Origin: Daedaleopsis sinensis
Lineage: Eukaryota > Basidiomycota > Agaricomycetes > Polyporales > Polyporaceae
DNA: 64,000 nt
Assembly (NCBI GenBank): GCA_033807695.1
Contig: CM066306.1
Coordinates: 4,278,001-4,342,000, forward strand
Direction of reading: 5' to 3'
Position numbers and translations under genes: made by a program. Positions 46,334-60,276 of this stretch are shown here, piece by piece (within the stretch, counting starts at the first letter, position 1; the number at the start of each line of letters is the position of its first letter). The notes beneath the pieces were generated by a model. That model had not been told where the DNA came from, made no database searches, and worked only from the letters and a program-made list of their open reading frames with translations.

Positions 46334-49300
46334 CCGGTCAAGATGGCAAGTGCTAGCAGCAAGCGCCCACCGTGGTCGGAGGCCAGGGTTCGGCGCTTAC
46401 TCCGTTTCTCCCTTGGACTTAATCTCTCCAGCTCTCTGCGACTTCCTTGGGCCAGAGTCATCGAGCAGGTACTGGCTACCGACTACTTCTGAGGTGCGTT
46501 ATGAATCACAGATGCAGAGAATCGAGTCAGGCAACGCACTGACTCTATCCACAAGCCTGAGGATAGTTCTATCCCTCGCTACTTTCCCCTCGATCTCCTC
46601 TACATGATAACCCGGTTCAGTGCGAGTGGTTGGGACATATCCAAGAGCCTCTTCCCACTCGCTGCAGGGGCAGAACACACCATGGAGCCGTGCCAGTAGA
46701 GGTAAGTCTACCCTATCTGAGTCCCGCTCGCACGTACGGTAATATCCACTCTCTGACCGACTTATGTACTGACCACGCCCGCTGATTACAAGGGTAGCAC
46801 TGCCAGTACACCCGATGCTTGACACGTCCACGCTCCGAGCTGTCCGTCGTCTTCTCAACGAGCGCACTCGCTGCACACACTCGAACGTCGAGCCCTCGCA
46901 CACCCCACGTTTGGGTCTCCCTTCGCCAGTGCTCCAAGCTCCCACCTTGGCATGATTACGGACAAGCTATAAGCCTCCTCTCGCTCGAAGACCCTCCGTG
47001 TGCCGCGCGGACACGCGTGGGCTAGCTGCACTGTCAGCTCCTCACTATGCACGTACCATCAGTCGTCCAGCGAGAGCATCGGATGAGAAGCTGCTGCAGC
47101 TTCGCACTTCTCGTATGTCGCTCGTCGTTGCCTCACTGCACGTATCACCTACCTGCTTCGTGGGATGCTCACAGCGTTGCAGTGTCCTTGATGGTGGGTG
47201 CAAACCTTGGGTGACGAGCGCGAACGAGCGAGTGCAATACCTCGCGCTGGTCTTAAGTCTGGCTCACGGGCATCAACATGTGCCTATTCAGCTTGCTAAC
47301 AGCCATCGTAACCGCTTGGATGGCTCGAACAATCCAACAGCTCGGATGCAGTCTTGGTTCACGCACTAGACGACAGACCCTCTCTAGCCTACATCAAGCC
47401 CGTGCGACCGCGGCTGTGACCGCCACTCGACTGCTGCCGCCTGTACGTCTGTCCTCCTCGTACCAGCAGGCTATCCTCGGCTAGCTGCGCAGGACAACGC
47501 ACCGCGGGCATGAGGACAATGGCGGAGACGAGCACCGCAAGTGCTCCGTGCTCGTCCGTCCCCTTCTCTCCATGTGTTGTCCGCTTGCGGCTCGCCACCT
47601 CTCCTTCATGCAGCTAGTGCGTCCGCGTCCAAATCACCCGGTCTTCATCACGACCGTGCCCGTCCCCATCCCCGCGCCGCGATCGGCGGAACATCGTGAT
47701 CGTGTACGGGCCCGGGCGAGGTGAGAAGCGCTACGGCGTGCGGGTTCAACGTTCAGTGGACGTTGACGCTGCACGGTGCGCAGGCTCGCGCTTCAGAGGT
47801 ACGTCGACTTCCTCTACCCGCGATTGACAAGTTCGCCATGGACGTCTTTTTAGATAGCGGTGTGCGCAGTGAGAAGCGAGGCGCGGTCGTGTCATTCGTG
47901 TGCGTTCGTTGCGGCATCAGACCCCACTGTCCACCCTGCCGACCTCGATTTCGCCCTCGACCTCGGTATTGATGGTGATAGGAGGAGCTCTACCATTGCC
48001 GCCGGGCTCCGACCGCCGGATAGCAACTACTTACGATGGACGTGCTCGCGTGTTCATGATGGTCAGAGTCCGAGGCGGGCCGGACGTCTCCGCGTGTCAC
48101 AGCCTGAACCCGGGCCGCAGTGCAGTGCGCAGGTGCGGAGAGGGCCGTCCGGATGGACTAACTCCTGGGGCCTGACGGCTCTCGAGTCGGATCTGGACTC
48201 CCGGTGTCGTCGTCCCGTCTCCGAACTCTCGCTTGAAGCTCCCGGCATTTCTCTCGCGCTGCTCGACGACGGTTGGGGATCGATATTGCGCTTTGCTGTC
48301 GCGAAGGCGCAGGGAGGGGAGCGCGGGTGGATGGATCACACCCGCGTGCGTGGTGGGTTCCGGAGAGTGTGTAACTGTGGGTACCGGTGTTTAGCAATGA
48401 CGTTGCGTACGAGAGTGGCTGCCATACTGTACATACATGCAGATACTGTAAGGTTGCAAGGACGAGCACCATGATGGTAAGATAAAGATTGAGTCAGCGT
48501 CGAATGACAGACTTAAGGCATGCGGACAAGCTGTCAGACTGATCGTGAGACGGAGTGGAGGGCAGTCACTGGCAGGAGGCGTGTCCGAGTTCAAGTTCGG
48601 AGCAGTAGCCGGTTATCGATGGTGTATTATTTTTCTGCGAGAGTGGTTGCACAATTTCTTCCAGAGGGTGTACACCGGCCGCGGCATTTGCGCTAATCAG
48701 CGGCGGCGGGACGGGGGCCGGGGTGCGATATGACATCGGCCAGTGGAGATAAACTGAATATCGCCCAGCAAATACTCAGCTGGGTAAGAGGAGGGGCGAA
48801 GTGGTCTTGGGACGTACAGCTCTGTTCGTAATCGATGCTGCCTGCCAGTGCCCGTGGGGCCTGAGTGCCGAGTGCGCACTGGTCACTACTACGACGCAAT
48901 CTTAGAGTACTGAAGGATCCGGTATGACATTATCGAAGTTATCACGCACCTCTTCTACAAGGATAGCTCGTCGGGCGAAGTAGTACTAGATCATGTCAGT
49001 GTGCACAATACATCCGCGGCGCACATCATACTCGCCCTCTTATCGTCTCAAGTTGGACCGTGGTAGATTCTGAGCCACTGCCAGTTCGCTGGAAACATGG
49101 TAAGTGCACCGACGACTCTTGTATTTGGACGCCCACCGGCAGCAGTTGTCACTTACGCGAACCAAAAGCAATGCGGCCGGCCGTGGAGAAAGTTCGCCCG
49201 AGTCGCGCTCCAAGTCCCTATTCCTCTTGGCACGCCGTGCGTAGAGTGTGCGAGGTGTGGTACGGGCCGACGTTCGAGCCAGTGGGAAGGACAGTGCTCG

Positions 49301-52300
49301 GCATGACTCTTCGCGCACGCCAGGTTTGAATTCGGCAGGGACAGGGAGGCGGGCCAGGCGAGTCCGTGTCGCACAGCGTAGAGTGCAAGACTGCGAGTGA
49401 GAGCTGCTGAGGTCGCATCTGGAAACGAAACAGCAAGAACGGGTCGGAAGAGTCGGTCCCCGGGTAGACCGATCCCGATCTCCCCAGCTGCGGTCTAGTA
49501 GCAAAGACGATGCGTAGCTGCTAAGTACTTGCCTAGAAACCGATGACGTGCTTGCGGCGCGGTCGACCGGCTGCCGTTGACAGATTCTGAGTGCAGGCGT
49601 GTCTGCCGCGTGTTGCGAATGGACCACCGTCGCGGTGTACACGTCTGAGGGAAAGAGCGCGACAGTCTGCTTCTTGTTCTGAAATACGGCGATGATGTAC
49701 GTGAGGTTTTGTTGTAAGCCGTTAGGCCTTAGGCGAGTCGAGCCGCCATACGAACGAGCATGCGCTTCGAGTACGAGCCAGAGGAAAAAGAGTGACTTGT
49801 GACCTACGAATTGGGTTCGTAGGCGACGCCGCGAACACACTCGTTTGAGTACGGCAGACTGATAAACGCCGGTACGTACCAAGGGTTCTGTGACGGCGCG
49901 GTGCGGTAAATTCCACGGTTGAAGATCGGCCCTATTACCTCGTGGCTTGGTCAACTCTTGGAACGAAGTAAGGGTGATGACTCACTGGTAGTTAGATGTC
50001 CACATTGGAACCGTGTCAAATTGATATATCGAAGGGCCGATCAACACTCAGTATAACATATGGAGGAGGAGAGAGAAATAATTAGATTTCAGCGAATAGC
50101 CTCGGAGAGAAAAGTATGATGTGCGTGTCTCGGGCTTCGGATTACTTGACATTGATATCCAATGTTATAGCGAGTTGGCTGCGATGTTAGTCACGGCTTA
50201 GGGTGCGTTGGCGGGGACGTTGGGAACGTGGTCAGACCTAGTACTTGAGAGAATATTGGTCGTATCACTTGAGATCCTGCCTGCGGCATAACTTGGACCC
50301 GGGGGTGTTCTTGATGAGTACCAGCTGTCCGAAGAGCGGTTCATGTTCTCACCGTAATGCCGTCGTGGAGCCACATCCCAAGCTTTTACAAGTTAGAGGT
50401 GATTCCAAAAGATGGACAACGTTCGCTCAAATAGAGTCGCTCTCGACCCCTCTGCGGCCGCGGCTTTAAGAACTGCGGTCACCGTCACCATAGAGGCATT
50501 TGCGGCGTATGGTAGTTCCATTAGAACATCGACGACAGGAATTAGGTACCGCTTACCTGTGCGAGCGGGGCCTCCCAACGGCGGCTGCTGATTGCTCTTT
50601 GACCGTCGACCCACGCATATTCGACCCTAGGCGGTGCGAGCCATACTTGTCCGTTAAGCGACAAGCGAGTATTGCTGGCGAGTACATGGGCTGCACGATG
50701 CTCGGAGCACATTAGCAGAGGATCGCTCCGAGGAACGGAAGTAGCGGGGGCCGAGACAAGGGCAGGATGGGCTTCAATTCACTCCGAGACCTGGTTCCCA
50801 CCGTCGTGGTGGAATGTGCCAAGTGGTGGAGGATATTCAGTCGCCGAATCATGCGCAATATCTCCACGAAAGTTAGCCGTCGCCATACTGACTACTGCAA
50901 AGTCATGCTCTGTGCGGACGGTGCCAGCCTAACCCTGGAAGTGTTTGAGTACTCACTAACTGGCTGCACTCAGTAGCAAACACCTCGAAGCGCATACTAA
51001 GACGAGGCAAGAGAAAGCCTGTAGGGTTGATAGTGTGATGAATCCTAACTTTATTTCGGGGCTTGGAAGGTGGGCTCACCGTCGTGTCGGAACCTTTCTT
51101 CTGAGAGATGACTCAGAAAGTGGTCATCGGCGACTCGTCGTCACACCTTGCCTACTAAGTACTAGCTAGAGTGACTTGAAGCTTGCTGAAATTCAACAAA
51201 TGTGAGCTGTATGTCGCGCATTGAACCAAGGGACAAAGTGGATTTGAACTGGACGTACGCCGCTAACCATGAGTATAGTACTTATAACAACGAGGAGGAA
51301 CGTGACGGCGGCCAGACAGAGGTCAATAATCACGCCAGGACAGGCGCTCCTCGTTCAGATTGATGCACGAGTCCGGGTATGGTCCATACGATGACCGGAA
51401 GTTCCTCACTTAATGTGTCTTACGAAAACGCACAGGCCTTGCAATTTGATGGGAACGGCGTCCCCAGCAGACGGCGTACGGCAATTAACCCATCCGACAA
51501 GCTCCCGCGAGCGCGATCGAGGTTCGACCGACGACAGTCGGCTATATACCGCAGCAAATTCAGAGAGGCACCCGTGCGAGACCAGAAACGGCGGCCGTCA
51601 TCCATCAGTCGTCGGTGAGAGACCCTGACCGAGTATGTAGCTACTCACGAGTCACGATAGGCTGCAACAAGGCTATTTCTCGCCTGTTGGGCACGTTCCA
51701 TACGGTGGCGCGGCGCTGCCAGTGCACCATGCGACGGTGTGAAGCGCGCGCGACCTTGGCACGATGCGCAGATGCACGAGGCCCCGCGACCCCGCCGGGC
51801 TGACTGAGTGAATACTCTCTTGCGCCCGATGAGGTCGGGAGAATCGTCATAGGCGCGCCGCACATGGTTTGATCAGCGCGCTCGGACCTCGAAACTCGAG
51901 AACTCGTGGTCGGGTTGCGTTGAAGGGACTTGTCGTAACTTGTCGTAGCGCTCCGCCAAGGTGCGCTAGAGGACCTAGACCACTCGCGAACGGTTAGTTC
52001 ATGTTTGGACGGTGAGGGCGACAGATGAACATGATGGCTAACTTCATGTTCATGTTGCATCGCTAGCGTGCTGCCATCCTCAGCGCGTTGGAACAGGCTA
52101 GTCTCGCCTAGCCGACGGCGAACGAATTGAACGGCGAGGACCGAGCACAAGGCGGTTGAAGCTTCCTGCCATGCTGTCCGAGTAGACCCCTGGTACTACC
52201 GGCGTTCGGAGTAAGCTTTCCCGGGCACCTGTGATCACCACGGTAAGATGACAACGACAGACAAGGTACCGTAAAGACGCGGTGGATGTAATCATACACT

Positions 52301-53999
52301 GCCGTTGGTCTCAGTCATATCGAGTTGCCTGTGACGCGCAGGTTAGAACGACTTGTTATCGTTGCAGGCACACACTGGCAGCGCACCCGGACGCTCGTCA
52401 CTGATGACGACCATCTGCAAGGCCGTCGGTGATTTAGCATAACAGCGCCGTCGAAGAGTGTTCGCGATGGGCTCCTGTTAACATAGGTATATGGACCCGG
52501 ACGCTCTGCCTATAATCAATTTAGTATCGCACACGGTATGGGCGGTACTTACACGCACACTTAAGACGGCATACCGAGAGAACAAGATATGTCGGCAGTC
52601 CTGCGACTCCCGCCACCTTGATCAACTCCGGTCTTCTGTCTGTCCGCCTTTCCCCCACACCGCCTTTCCCCCACACCTTGATCTCGATGGAACGTAATCA
52701 GTTAATTCTCCCGCATCTTCATAAGACTGACCCCGCACGACGTGCCTGAGCGGAAGGAACTTGCAGATAAGTACCCGGCGGGAGCCTCGCGTGTTCTACC
52801 CGCAGTCGGACTGGAGGCGAGCCCGGAAGCTCTCCCGCCCGCGTGGCACACGGATTGAACGTCGAACCTTCATCGCTTGGGCGTGAGTGAATGATCCTGC
52901 ACAAACGTCTGGTGCGTGTGTGGCACACTCCGTGATCGTCACCGTGACGTTTGCATTTGCGACGAAGATCCTGCAAGTACAGAGTGTCAAGGGGTCTCTC
53001 ACAGAAGACTGAAAGGCTTGGCCTGCGATCGTTCGACGAGGAGCCGCGCTCTCGGCCGAGTAGCGGGCCCAATTGCGCTCGATTTAACCATGGAGGCGAC
53101 TCTCGAGCCTTGGGATCTACACGCTCCCCGGCCCGCGTCGAACGACCCCGGTCTGTCGACTCCCGAGGGCCCGACGTCCCAGCGTGAGACTCGCACCGAG
53201 CAGCGGCGGAGTGCAGTTGAGAAACCGTACCGTACTTCGTCGCACGGCGCTGCTGTCTCTGCGGCAGCGCAGATCGTTTCGTTTCGTTTCCGGTAGAAAG
53301 CCGATGGACAGGGATGTCGGCACACCTGTGTGTCTACATCGACTCGGACGTGATGATGTAGCGCGGCTCCGAGGCCATGGACGAGCCTCGTGCGTCCTGT
53401 GATATTCGAGACCTGTGCCAGCACAGCGATTCAGCACACGCTGTCTTGATTTGCAGGGCCTGCTGTCCCGCGAGGGACTGGACGCACCGCCTCATCTGTC
53501 AAGGAAGATGCTTCCGAACCCTCGATTCCGGGAGGTTGGCCGGTCACGTATGATGGGCGCGGAAGGGGCGTTCAGGATCTGCAACAAGGAGCGCGGTGGC
53601 AGTCACCAAGCGACGGGGTCGGGAGGATTAGGTCGCTGCGATTCTGCAAGACGTCCAGAAGTGCAGCGGACACTGGCAGCGGGGCCTGAAAGACGAGGGA
53701 CGTCCGTCCGGCGCCGAGAAGCTCAGCCTCGTGGCTAGAGGCACGGGCGAACGAGTGCGCGCGTGCATCAACACGTCAAGGGTGGCAGTTCGAAACCTTG
53801 CGTCTTTCGTTACACGAGGCACGTTCTCGGTGCGAACCTTGACTGTGCAACGGACACGGATGGTACTCACCTGCCTCAGGGGAACGCGTGCATGCCGACG
53901 TCTGTTGTGGGTGGACGTGAACTTGAAACCTTCAAGTGAATGTCACGTCCGCATGAGCATGCGATGGATTGCGTAACACGCATCGACGCAATCCGAGTG
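46334..53999. other. Gene-poor stretch with one dispersed repeat copy
   Basis: No gene was supported. The longest frame, 49954-49040 (-, 304 codons), has no recognisable domain, uneven composition and no splice partners. The dispersed repeat copy 2 lies at 51448-51900. Confidence 0.4.
51448..51900 (+). repeat. Dispersed repeat, copy 2
   Basis: Direct-orientation partner of 38676-39090. The shared block begins GATGGGAACGGCGTCCCCAG and continues into GGCAATTAACCCATCCGACA. Similarity then becomes patchy with indels, to about 51900. Confidence 0.7.
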
Positions 54000-56900
54000 G
54001 GCCAGCACGCGAGCAAGAGGGAAGATAGGTCATAAGTGGTGGTTTGGCTCAAACGAAATCAAGTAACTACCTATAATATTCAGTCCGTCGTTCGTCCCCG
54101 TGACAGACGAGCGAACGTCGTCCCACTCGGCCTGACGAGCGGGGAACCACGCGCGGGCCACATGCCATGACTGACACACCTCAGGGTGGCAGCGGGGCCG
54201 CACCAGCTCGTCTGTGCATCATATCGTCAGCAGCCCGCGCACGAAAAAGACCGGATCTGACCAGCACCCACACGACATTCGCGGATTCATCGTCCCCCAC
54301 GACCCCAGATCGCCCAGCTGGAGTCCGCCGCGCCCTCAAACCGTCCTAGCCACATCGCCAGTCCGCAGCTCGCGCGATCGGGGGCCCGTGCACAGCTCCG
54401 GGTACCGTCCGTGGGCCGCCGTGTTGCCCGATGCGGAGTGCCCGGGCTCCCAACAGCCGCCGCGAGCCGCGAGCCGCGAGCGAGGGCCTCGGGGTGCCCC
54501 TCGGTCGAGGCGATCTCCTGCAGTGGATCTGGGCCCTCGACGCTAGAAGACAGAAGACGGCGGGGACTGGCGAGCTTGATAAGCAGCCGCGGGCGGCGCC
54601 CGGTCACATACTTAGGCGTGGACGTGGACTTACCTGGATATCCCGTGCGCCCGCCCGCCCGTGCTGTTTGTAGATTGTCGCCGGACATCGAACATGAATG
54701 AGAGCGCTTGGGGCCCGAGGCCTCGCACCTGGCACCTGGCGCCTGGCGCCTGGCATCTGCGTGCGCGTAAGTAAGTAAGTACGCCAGTGTGTCAGTCTTC
54801 GTGCGACGGCCGGACGTGGGCTTAGCGATGCATCATGGCATGCATCACACGCCGCCGTATTGCACCCATCGGAGTCCGACCTGGGGACTGTGCTGCGCTG
54901 CGCTGTGGTTGTGCTCGTGCTCGTGTGCAGCCCTTCCGATGCGTCTACGTCTCGAGGCTGCGAACGCCGAACTTCGAAAGCGAGCGCTCGGCTACGCTCG
55001 CCGATCGGAGTGCGCAGGGGTGAGTGCATACTGGGCGAAGCGATCTGTGCGCGTGACGAGCGAGAGCGAGGGCGATTGGTCGAGATGAGGGGCCGGCGCG
55101 GGTCCGCAGCTCGTTCGGTCGGGGTTCTGCGGGCGCGCGCACGTCCGACGCTCGAAGTACTACTTGAACGATGAACGATGAACGACTGGACGGGCGTACA
55201 CGCCGGGTGCGGCAAGTCGCGGGGGCATGTGTCACTGCGCTCGCGTCAGCGTGGGTGTGCACGATCGCCGAAGGTTGGCCTGCGGGGCAGGATGCGTGTC
55301 AGCACCTGCGCTCGCGCGGCCTGTCGCGGTCGTGGAGTCATTGGCGGCGTGTCAGTGGGGACGGGCTCCGGCGTGTGCAGAGGACCGATGGGTTGAGCAG
55401 ATGTCGATGCTACGCGGGACCTGTGGGGGGTATAGTCGAGTTCAGGAGGGATGGGGTTGCGTGCGCTTGTACGTACGTAGATTCGTGCGCGTCCGACTCG
55501 TCCTCACCGAGGGGCTCGGGCTCCAGGCTCTCTGTCGGCACATGCTGCAGAGCACACGAGCATTGGATCCACTGAGGAGGCGATGACCTCCGACGCCGCC
55601 GCCGAGCCGCACTTCGAGAGCGGTCGAGGGCGTGGCCCATCCGTGGGCCTTTCCCCGGCATCCGCGGGGCGTCTGCAAAAGTCAACGAAGGAGCTCGCAC
55701 GAGCGACGGTGAAGGCGCGTACGCGAGTCGGCGCAGCGCCGACTGCCTGCGTTGGTAAGTGTACGCCTTCACGGGGTGTCGTGCGGTGTCGCACAGGCCC
55801 ACGTGCGCTCCCGCGGCCGCGCGAAGAGAGCGAACCTTGCGCTTCTCGAATCTCCCGCTGCTGGCCAGTGGCAAGATGCGAGCGCCCGCGGGGAAGTGAA
55901 GCTGAAGGGCTGCCGCTCGTGTGGCACTGCGGCGGGCCGTGGACGGGTGGACGGGCATGGAGAGGCGGCGTGGGGCGTGCGCCGCGGGGGTGAGCAGGGC
56001 GCAGAAGCCGGCGAGAGAGCGGGGAGGTCGTAGGAGGCGAAGAGAGCACTGGTGGACGCGGGCACAGGCATTACAGGCGGGCCGGTTGTGGGCCCATGGG
56101 ACTTGAGTGCAGTGGGAGGAGTTACGTGCGCGTGAAGGGCAGGAAGGACGAGTGCGCGTTTCGCGTACGTGAGGCTGCGTCTGCGTTCTGCGTTCTGCGT
56201 TCTGCGTTGCGTCTCGCCCAGGGACGGGGCTCAGGTTTCGGAGCGCACGTACGTACTGTGTGCGCGTTCTCATGCGTACGCGGGTGTCGTGCGTGTAGAT
56301 GGCGTCGGCTGCGATGTGAGCGGTGCACGGGTGTTGGCGAAAGCGTGAACGCGGAGGCGGACGTGATGGGCCTGGACAGGTGGACAGCCGGACGGGGGGA
56401 CGGGGAGGAGAGGGCTTGAGCTTGAGGTTATCGGACGGCAGCGTGAACTCAGTTGGGTACACGCGGGGCCAACTGCTGCAGTGTGACGAGCGATGTCGAT
56501 GACGGGGTTAGTGAGGGCGAATGAAGTGGCTTATAGCTTTGGGTGCGCCAAGGACGCGCATTTGTGGTACGCGCTTTGAAGATCTGGAAGTTGTGAGTGC
56601 ACTTGGATCGGGTACAGAAAGTAGATGCTGACGATGGCAACCAGGGAGGCGTAAGACGGGCGTCGGGTTTGAAGCGAGCCCGATGGTCCCTGGCTGATCT
56701 GACGGCAACAGCTCGCGGGAGGGGCCATACGAGCAGCCCCGCGAAGGAGTCAGGCTGTGATTCGCCAGTCAGGCTGTGATTCGCCAGTCAGGCTGTGATT
56801 CGCCAGTTGGTAGTCGCGGACTTGACTCATTCGTCCAGCTCGAGAGCGGCCGATCGCGGGAGGGGGTGACGTTTGGAAATGGAGGAGAAGGCGAAGGACT

Positions 56901-58065
56901 CTCAAGGAGGACTTGTCGGAGATGAATGCGAAGCGCACCCACGGTCATTTCCTGGTAATTATAATCGCGAATCGTCAGGACACGTCAGGGTGCGACGATG
57001 CGTATGAACTTGTGCTTTCCATTTCCGTGCGTCCATGCATCCGAGCGCGTCGTGGCACGCACGGCATACGGCGGGGCACCGGGCCTGTACTGCGTCGCGG
57101 CGGCCGTTTCGGCGGCGGCGGCCAGGAAGTCGAGGTTGGCGATGACGAGGAGATGCGTTCATGGTGTGTACGCTGCCGTCTTCCTGGCTACTTTCTCGTC
57201 CGGCAGCGCAGACAAGAAGAGCGCATGGGAAGACCGGGAAGGATACCCGGGCGAGCTGAGGGGGCCGGGAGAGTGGCCGGCGTGGAGGACCGTGCGCCGG
57301 ACGTTGAAGAGCACGAGCCGAGGGGCCGATGAGAGCGCGTAGGGAGATGCCGATGGCAGGAACGAGAGGACTTGGAGATCTGGGCAGGACGTCGGCGGCA
57401 TGGTGGCGCGGCATCCGCCGTTTCATCAGCACGGCGTGGTTCGTGAGCAATAGCGTGCACTGACGCTAAGTGCACTGGGCGTGCTTAAAGACGATAACTG
57501 CGGCGACGCGTGCGTATGGACCGCACACGAGGCGTACAAGTCCCGAGCGGAAACGACAGGAAATCAGAGCCGGGGGAGCGGTGCTCGAGCAAAGCCAAGC
57601 CCTCGTCGTCGTCTGGTTTAAACCAGGTTAGCATTGGCAGCGTGCTCGGAGCGGTGCACGCTGCGCAGAGCAGGTCGATCCCGGAGCTGTGGGGCCCACG
57701 CCCGCGCAGATCCCGACTGCCTGCAACTGACGCCGCGCTCGGTGCGTCCTCCCTCGCCCTCTCCCGTCTTCGAGTTCGTCCTGGGAGCGAGGACAGTCCA
57801 GTTCGCCCTGGGAGCGAGGATAGTCGAGTTCCGGCTGGAGGAGGACGCGAGGCTGGGGATGGCCGGGGTCTGGGAATCGCCTTCCGGCAAAGTCCGAAGG
57901 GGAAGATGGGATCTGCGGGAGAAGCCGAGGGGGGGGAGGAGGACGGGCAGTGGGTGCAGACGTCTGCTCTCCTCCGCCGTTTCCCTATTTAGTCCTCGTT
58001 CCAGCCATGGTTCCCCGACCATTCCCCCGCCCACAGCCCTCCCCCTCCTCCTCCTCCGTCCACCC
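54000..58065. other. GC-rich stretch without supported genes
   Basis: The base composition rises and long open frames appear on both strands, for example 56462-55410 (-, 350 codons). They overlap each other, are Arg/Ser/Pro-rich and have no domain, as expected from GC-rich non-coding DNA. Short tandem repeats occur at 54460-54490, 54725-54759, 56180-56211 and 56749-56805. The last part should hold the cyclophilin promoter. Confidence 0.4.
56749..56805 (+). repeat. Tandem repeat, three 19-bp units
   Basis: The unit GTCAGGCTGTGATTCGCCA occurs three times in a row without mismatch. Confidence 0.95.
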
Positions 58066-59445
58066 ATGGCTGCCACCGACTCCGCCCGCGTCGCCGATCC
58101 ACGCTCCTCCCGCGCACGATCCGTCTCCGGCCCAGACGTCTTCGTCCGTCTTTCCACCCTCTCTCTCCACGCTCACCACTCACGACGCCCACAGTTCGAC
58201 ATCGAGATCGACGGCGTGCCCGCAGGTCGCATCGTCTTTCGACTCTACGACTCCGTTTGCCCCCTCACCGCCCGCAACTTCCGCGAGCTCGCGACAGGCG
58301 AGAACGGCTACGGCTACTCCCAGTCATACTTCCACCGCATAATGCCCCAGGTCCGCATAGTCCTCCTCCTCACCCGTGTCCTCTTCTTTGCTCAGCGTCC
58401 GTCCGCGCTCGCTCGCAGTTCATGATCCAGGGCGGTGACATCGTCGAGGGCAACGGCACTACCGGACGCTCTATATACGGACCCACCTTTCCCGGTCCGT
58501 CCTTTCGGCCTCGCAGATCACTTCCTCCTCTCCGCTCACCCCGTCCGCAGATGAGAACTTCCGTCTCCGTCACGACCGTCCTGGCCTGCTCTCCATGGCC
58601 AATCGTGGCCCACATACAAACTCCTCCCAGGTACGTCCCCTTCACGCCTTCTTCTTCTCTGCAACTCCGCCTCCATCTCCACATTGCATGCATCCGCCCC
58701 TGCAAGCCATCTCGCTCTTCCGGCTCCGGCTGCCGGCCCCCCCATACGCGTGCGCGCGCGTCCACGAATCACTTCTGATCTTAGATCGCGCACTATTGAG
58801 GGGATGGCGTCGAGGGCCGCTGGCGCAATCTCTCGGTCGCATCCCCGCGCTCACGCCCGCCGTCAACACATCATCTGATGCGCGTGCCGAGGCCTGCTTG
58901 CGATGTGCAACGTGCGCTTGAATATCCAATCCGCCTTGCACCGTTTCGCAGACGTCCGATTCCGTCTGCCGCTCGTGCCCAGGGCTGTTTCGCACTACTT
59001 GCGCCATCTGCAGCAGGGTACATTGTCCCCGCTGCGAATCCGCCGGCCTCTTCTCTAGTCTCCTTCACTTCGGGGGAACGAGACGAGCGGGACGCCCTCT
59101 CACGCGCACCCTTTCCTCGCACCCACCCTCTTCACGTTCACGTCCGTGTTCGCGTTCCCTCTCATTCTCGTTCTCGCTTCCCTTCTCGTTTTCGTTCTCC
59201 CCATGCTCTCTCGACGCGTGTGACTGGCTCCCACTCGACGCTCGTGTCCCCCGTTCTCACGCCGTGTGCCCCTACAGTTCTTCGTCACAACCGTGCCCGC
59301 GCCGTGGTGCGACCGGCGAAACGTCGTGTTCGGCGAGGTCCTGCGCGGGATGGATGTCGTGCGCAAGATCGAGACGTACGCGTCCGACCACATCCTCTAC
59401 AAGCCATCCGTCGACATCCTCATCTCCCGCTGTGGGACAGTATGA
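58066..59445 (+). CDS. Cyclophilin-type peptidyl-prolyl cis-trans isomerase
   Basis: My model has five exons: 58066-58143, 58195-58350, 58419-58494, 58551-58630 and 59278-59445. It gives 185 aa. A Ser/Arg-rich N-terminal extension of about 25 residues precedes the single cyclophilin domain ([17 protein letters not shown]). Active-site positions are visible in [15 protein letters not shown] (Arg, Phe, Met, Gln), [17 protein letters not shown] and [15 protein letters not shown] (the Trp linked to cyclosporin binding). The His before VVFG in human cyclophilin A is Asn here. The enzyme isomerises Xaa-Pro bonds during protein folding. Intron 4 is about 650 nt, unusual against the other introns of 50-70 nt. 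The ATG at 58066 was chosen because it opens the exon that splices in frame onto FDIEI. Confidence 0.93.
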
Positions 59446-60251
59446 GGGGACACCGGTGTCGATGTCTCCTGCCCCTGCCCCGCTACCGGCTTGCTCGCCC
59501 GGACACACTTGCGACGGCGGCGCCCTATACGCCTTGCCTCCGATAATCTCCCACTCGCCCCGACCCGATCCAATCTCAATCCAATGTACCTGTACTCTAC
59601 CGCATCTTCGTTCGCCCGCACCCTTCTCTGCATCCGGCTCTCCCATATCTCGTCTCTCCTCTCACTTGCGCGCTCTCTCTCGCTCGCACAAGCACATCCC
59701 ACGGACCCTCTCACGTCCCGTAGATGTCCCGCCCCTACCCCCACGCCTCCACACGAACCGCACACGTCCCGACACCGACTCCCGCCGCAGGCAGGTCCAG
59801 GCACTGTACTTTGACCCCGAGCAGCCCCGCCGCGGCCCAAAACGCGGGCGCCGCGACTCGACTCGACTCCGCCCCGTCCGCCCGTCCGTATCCCAGCCCC
59901 GGCTGCTTGTACATACATACTTACGCATACACGTAGCTACTAATCGTCCGGCCGTCCTCCGCTCTCCGCCCTCTGCTCTCCGTCTCCCGTCCATGGCCAC
60001 TCACGCAGCGTCGCGCTCGCGGGCGTGCGCGCGAGTCCATGTCTTGTGTACACGAGTCTCTGCTCTTGGTCTTTCCCGCAGGTGTACATGTACATGCCCG
60101 TCTCCGAGTGTCTCGAGGTAATGCATGCGCAAGTCCCGTCCTCCCTCTCCTCGGACCCTGACGCGGACGACCGTGTCTCAGGCGCCGCGCGACATAAACT
60201 TAAGCTAAGCTTTCGTACATGTGTACGCTGGTGCCTGCGGATCGGGGACGC

Positions 60252-60276
60252 GATGTCGATGTCGATGTCGATGTCG
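60252..60276 (+). repeat. Hexanucleotide microsatellite
   Basis: About four perfect copies of GATGTC in a row. Confidence 0.9.

Noticed and set aside
47640..47720. Short resemblance to the last cyclophilin exon (TTCATCACGACCGTGCCCGT)
   Set aside because: The match is short, requires gaps and is not supported by any neighbouring cyclophilin exon relics.
49040..49954. 304-codon open frame on the minus strand
   Set aside because: No recognisable domain and no splice partners. Other frames of similar quality overlap it. A chance frame in GC-rich DNA is the simpler reading.
55410..56462. 350-codon open frame on the minus strand
   Set aside because: Arg/Ser/Pro-rich low-complexity translation in the most GC-rich part of the window, overlapped by long frames on both strands. 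There is no domain.
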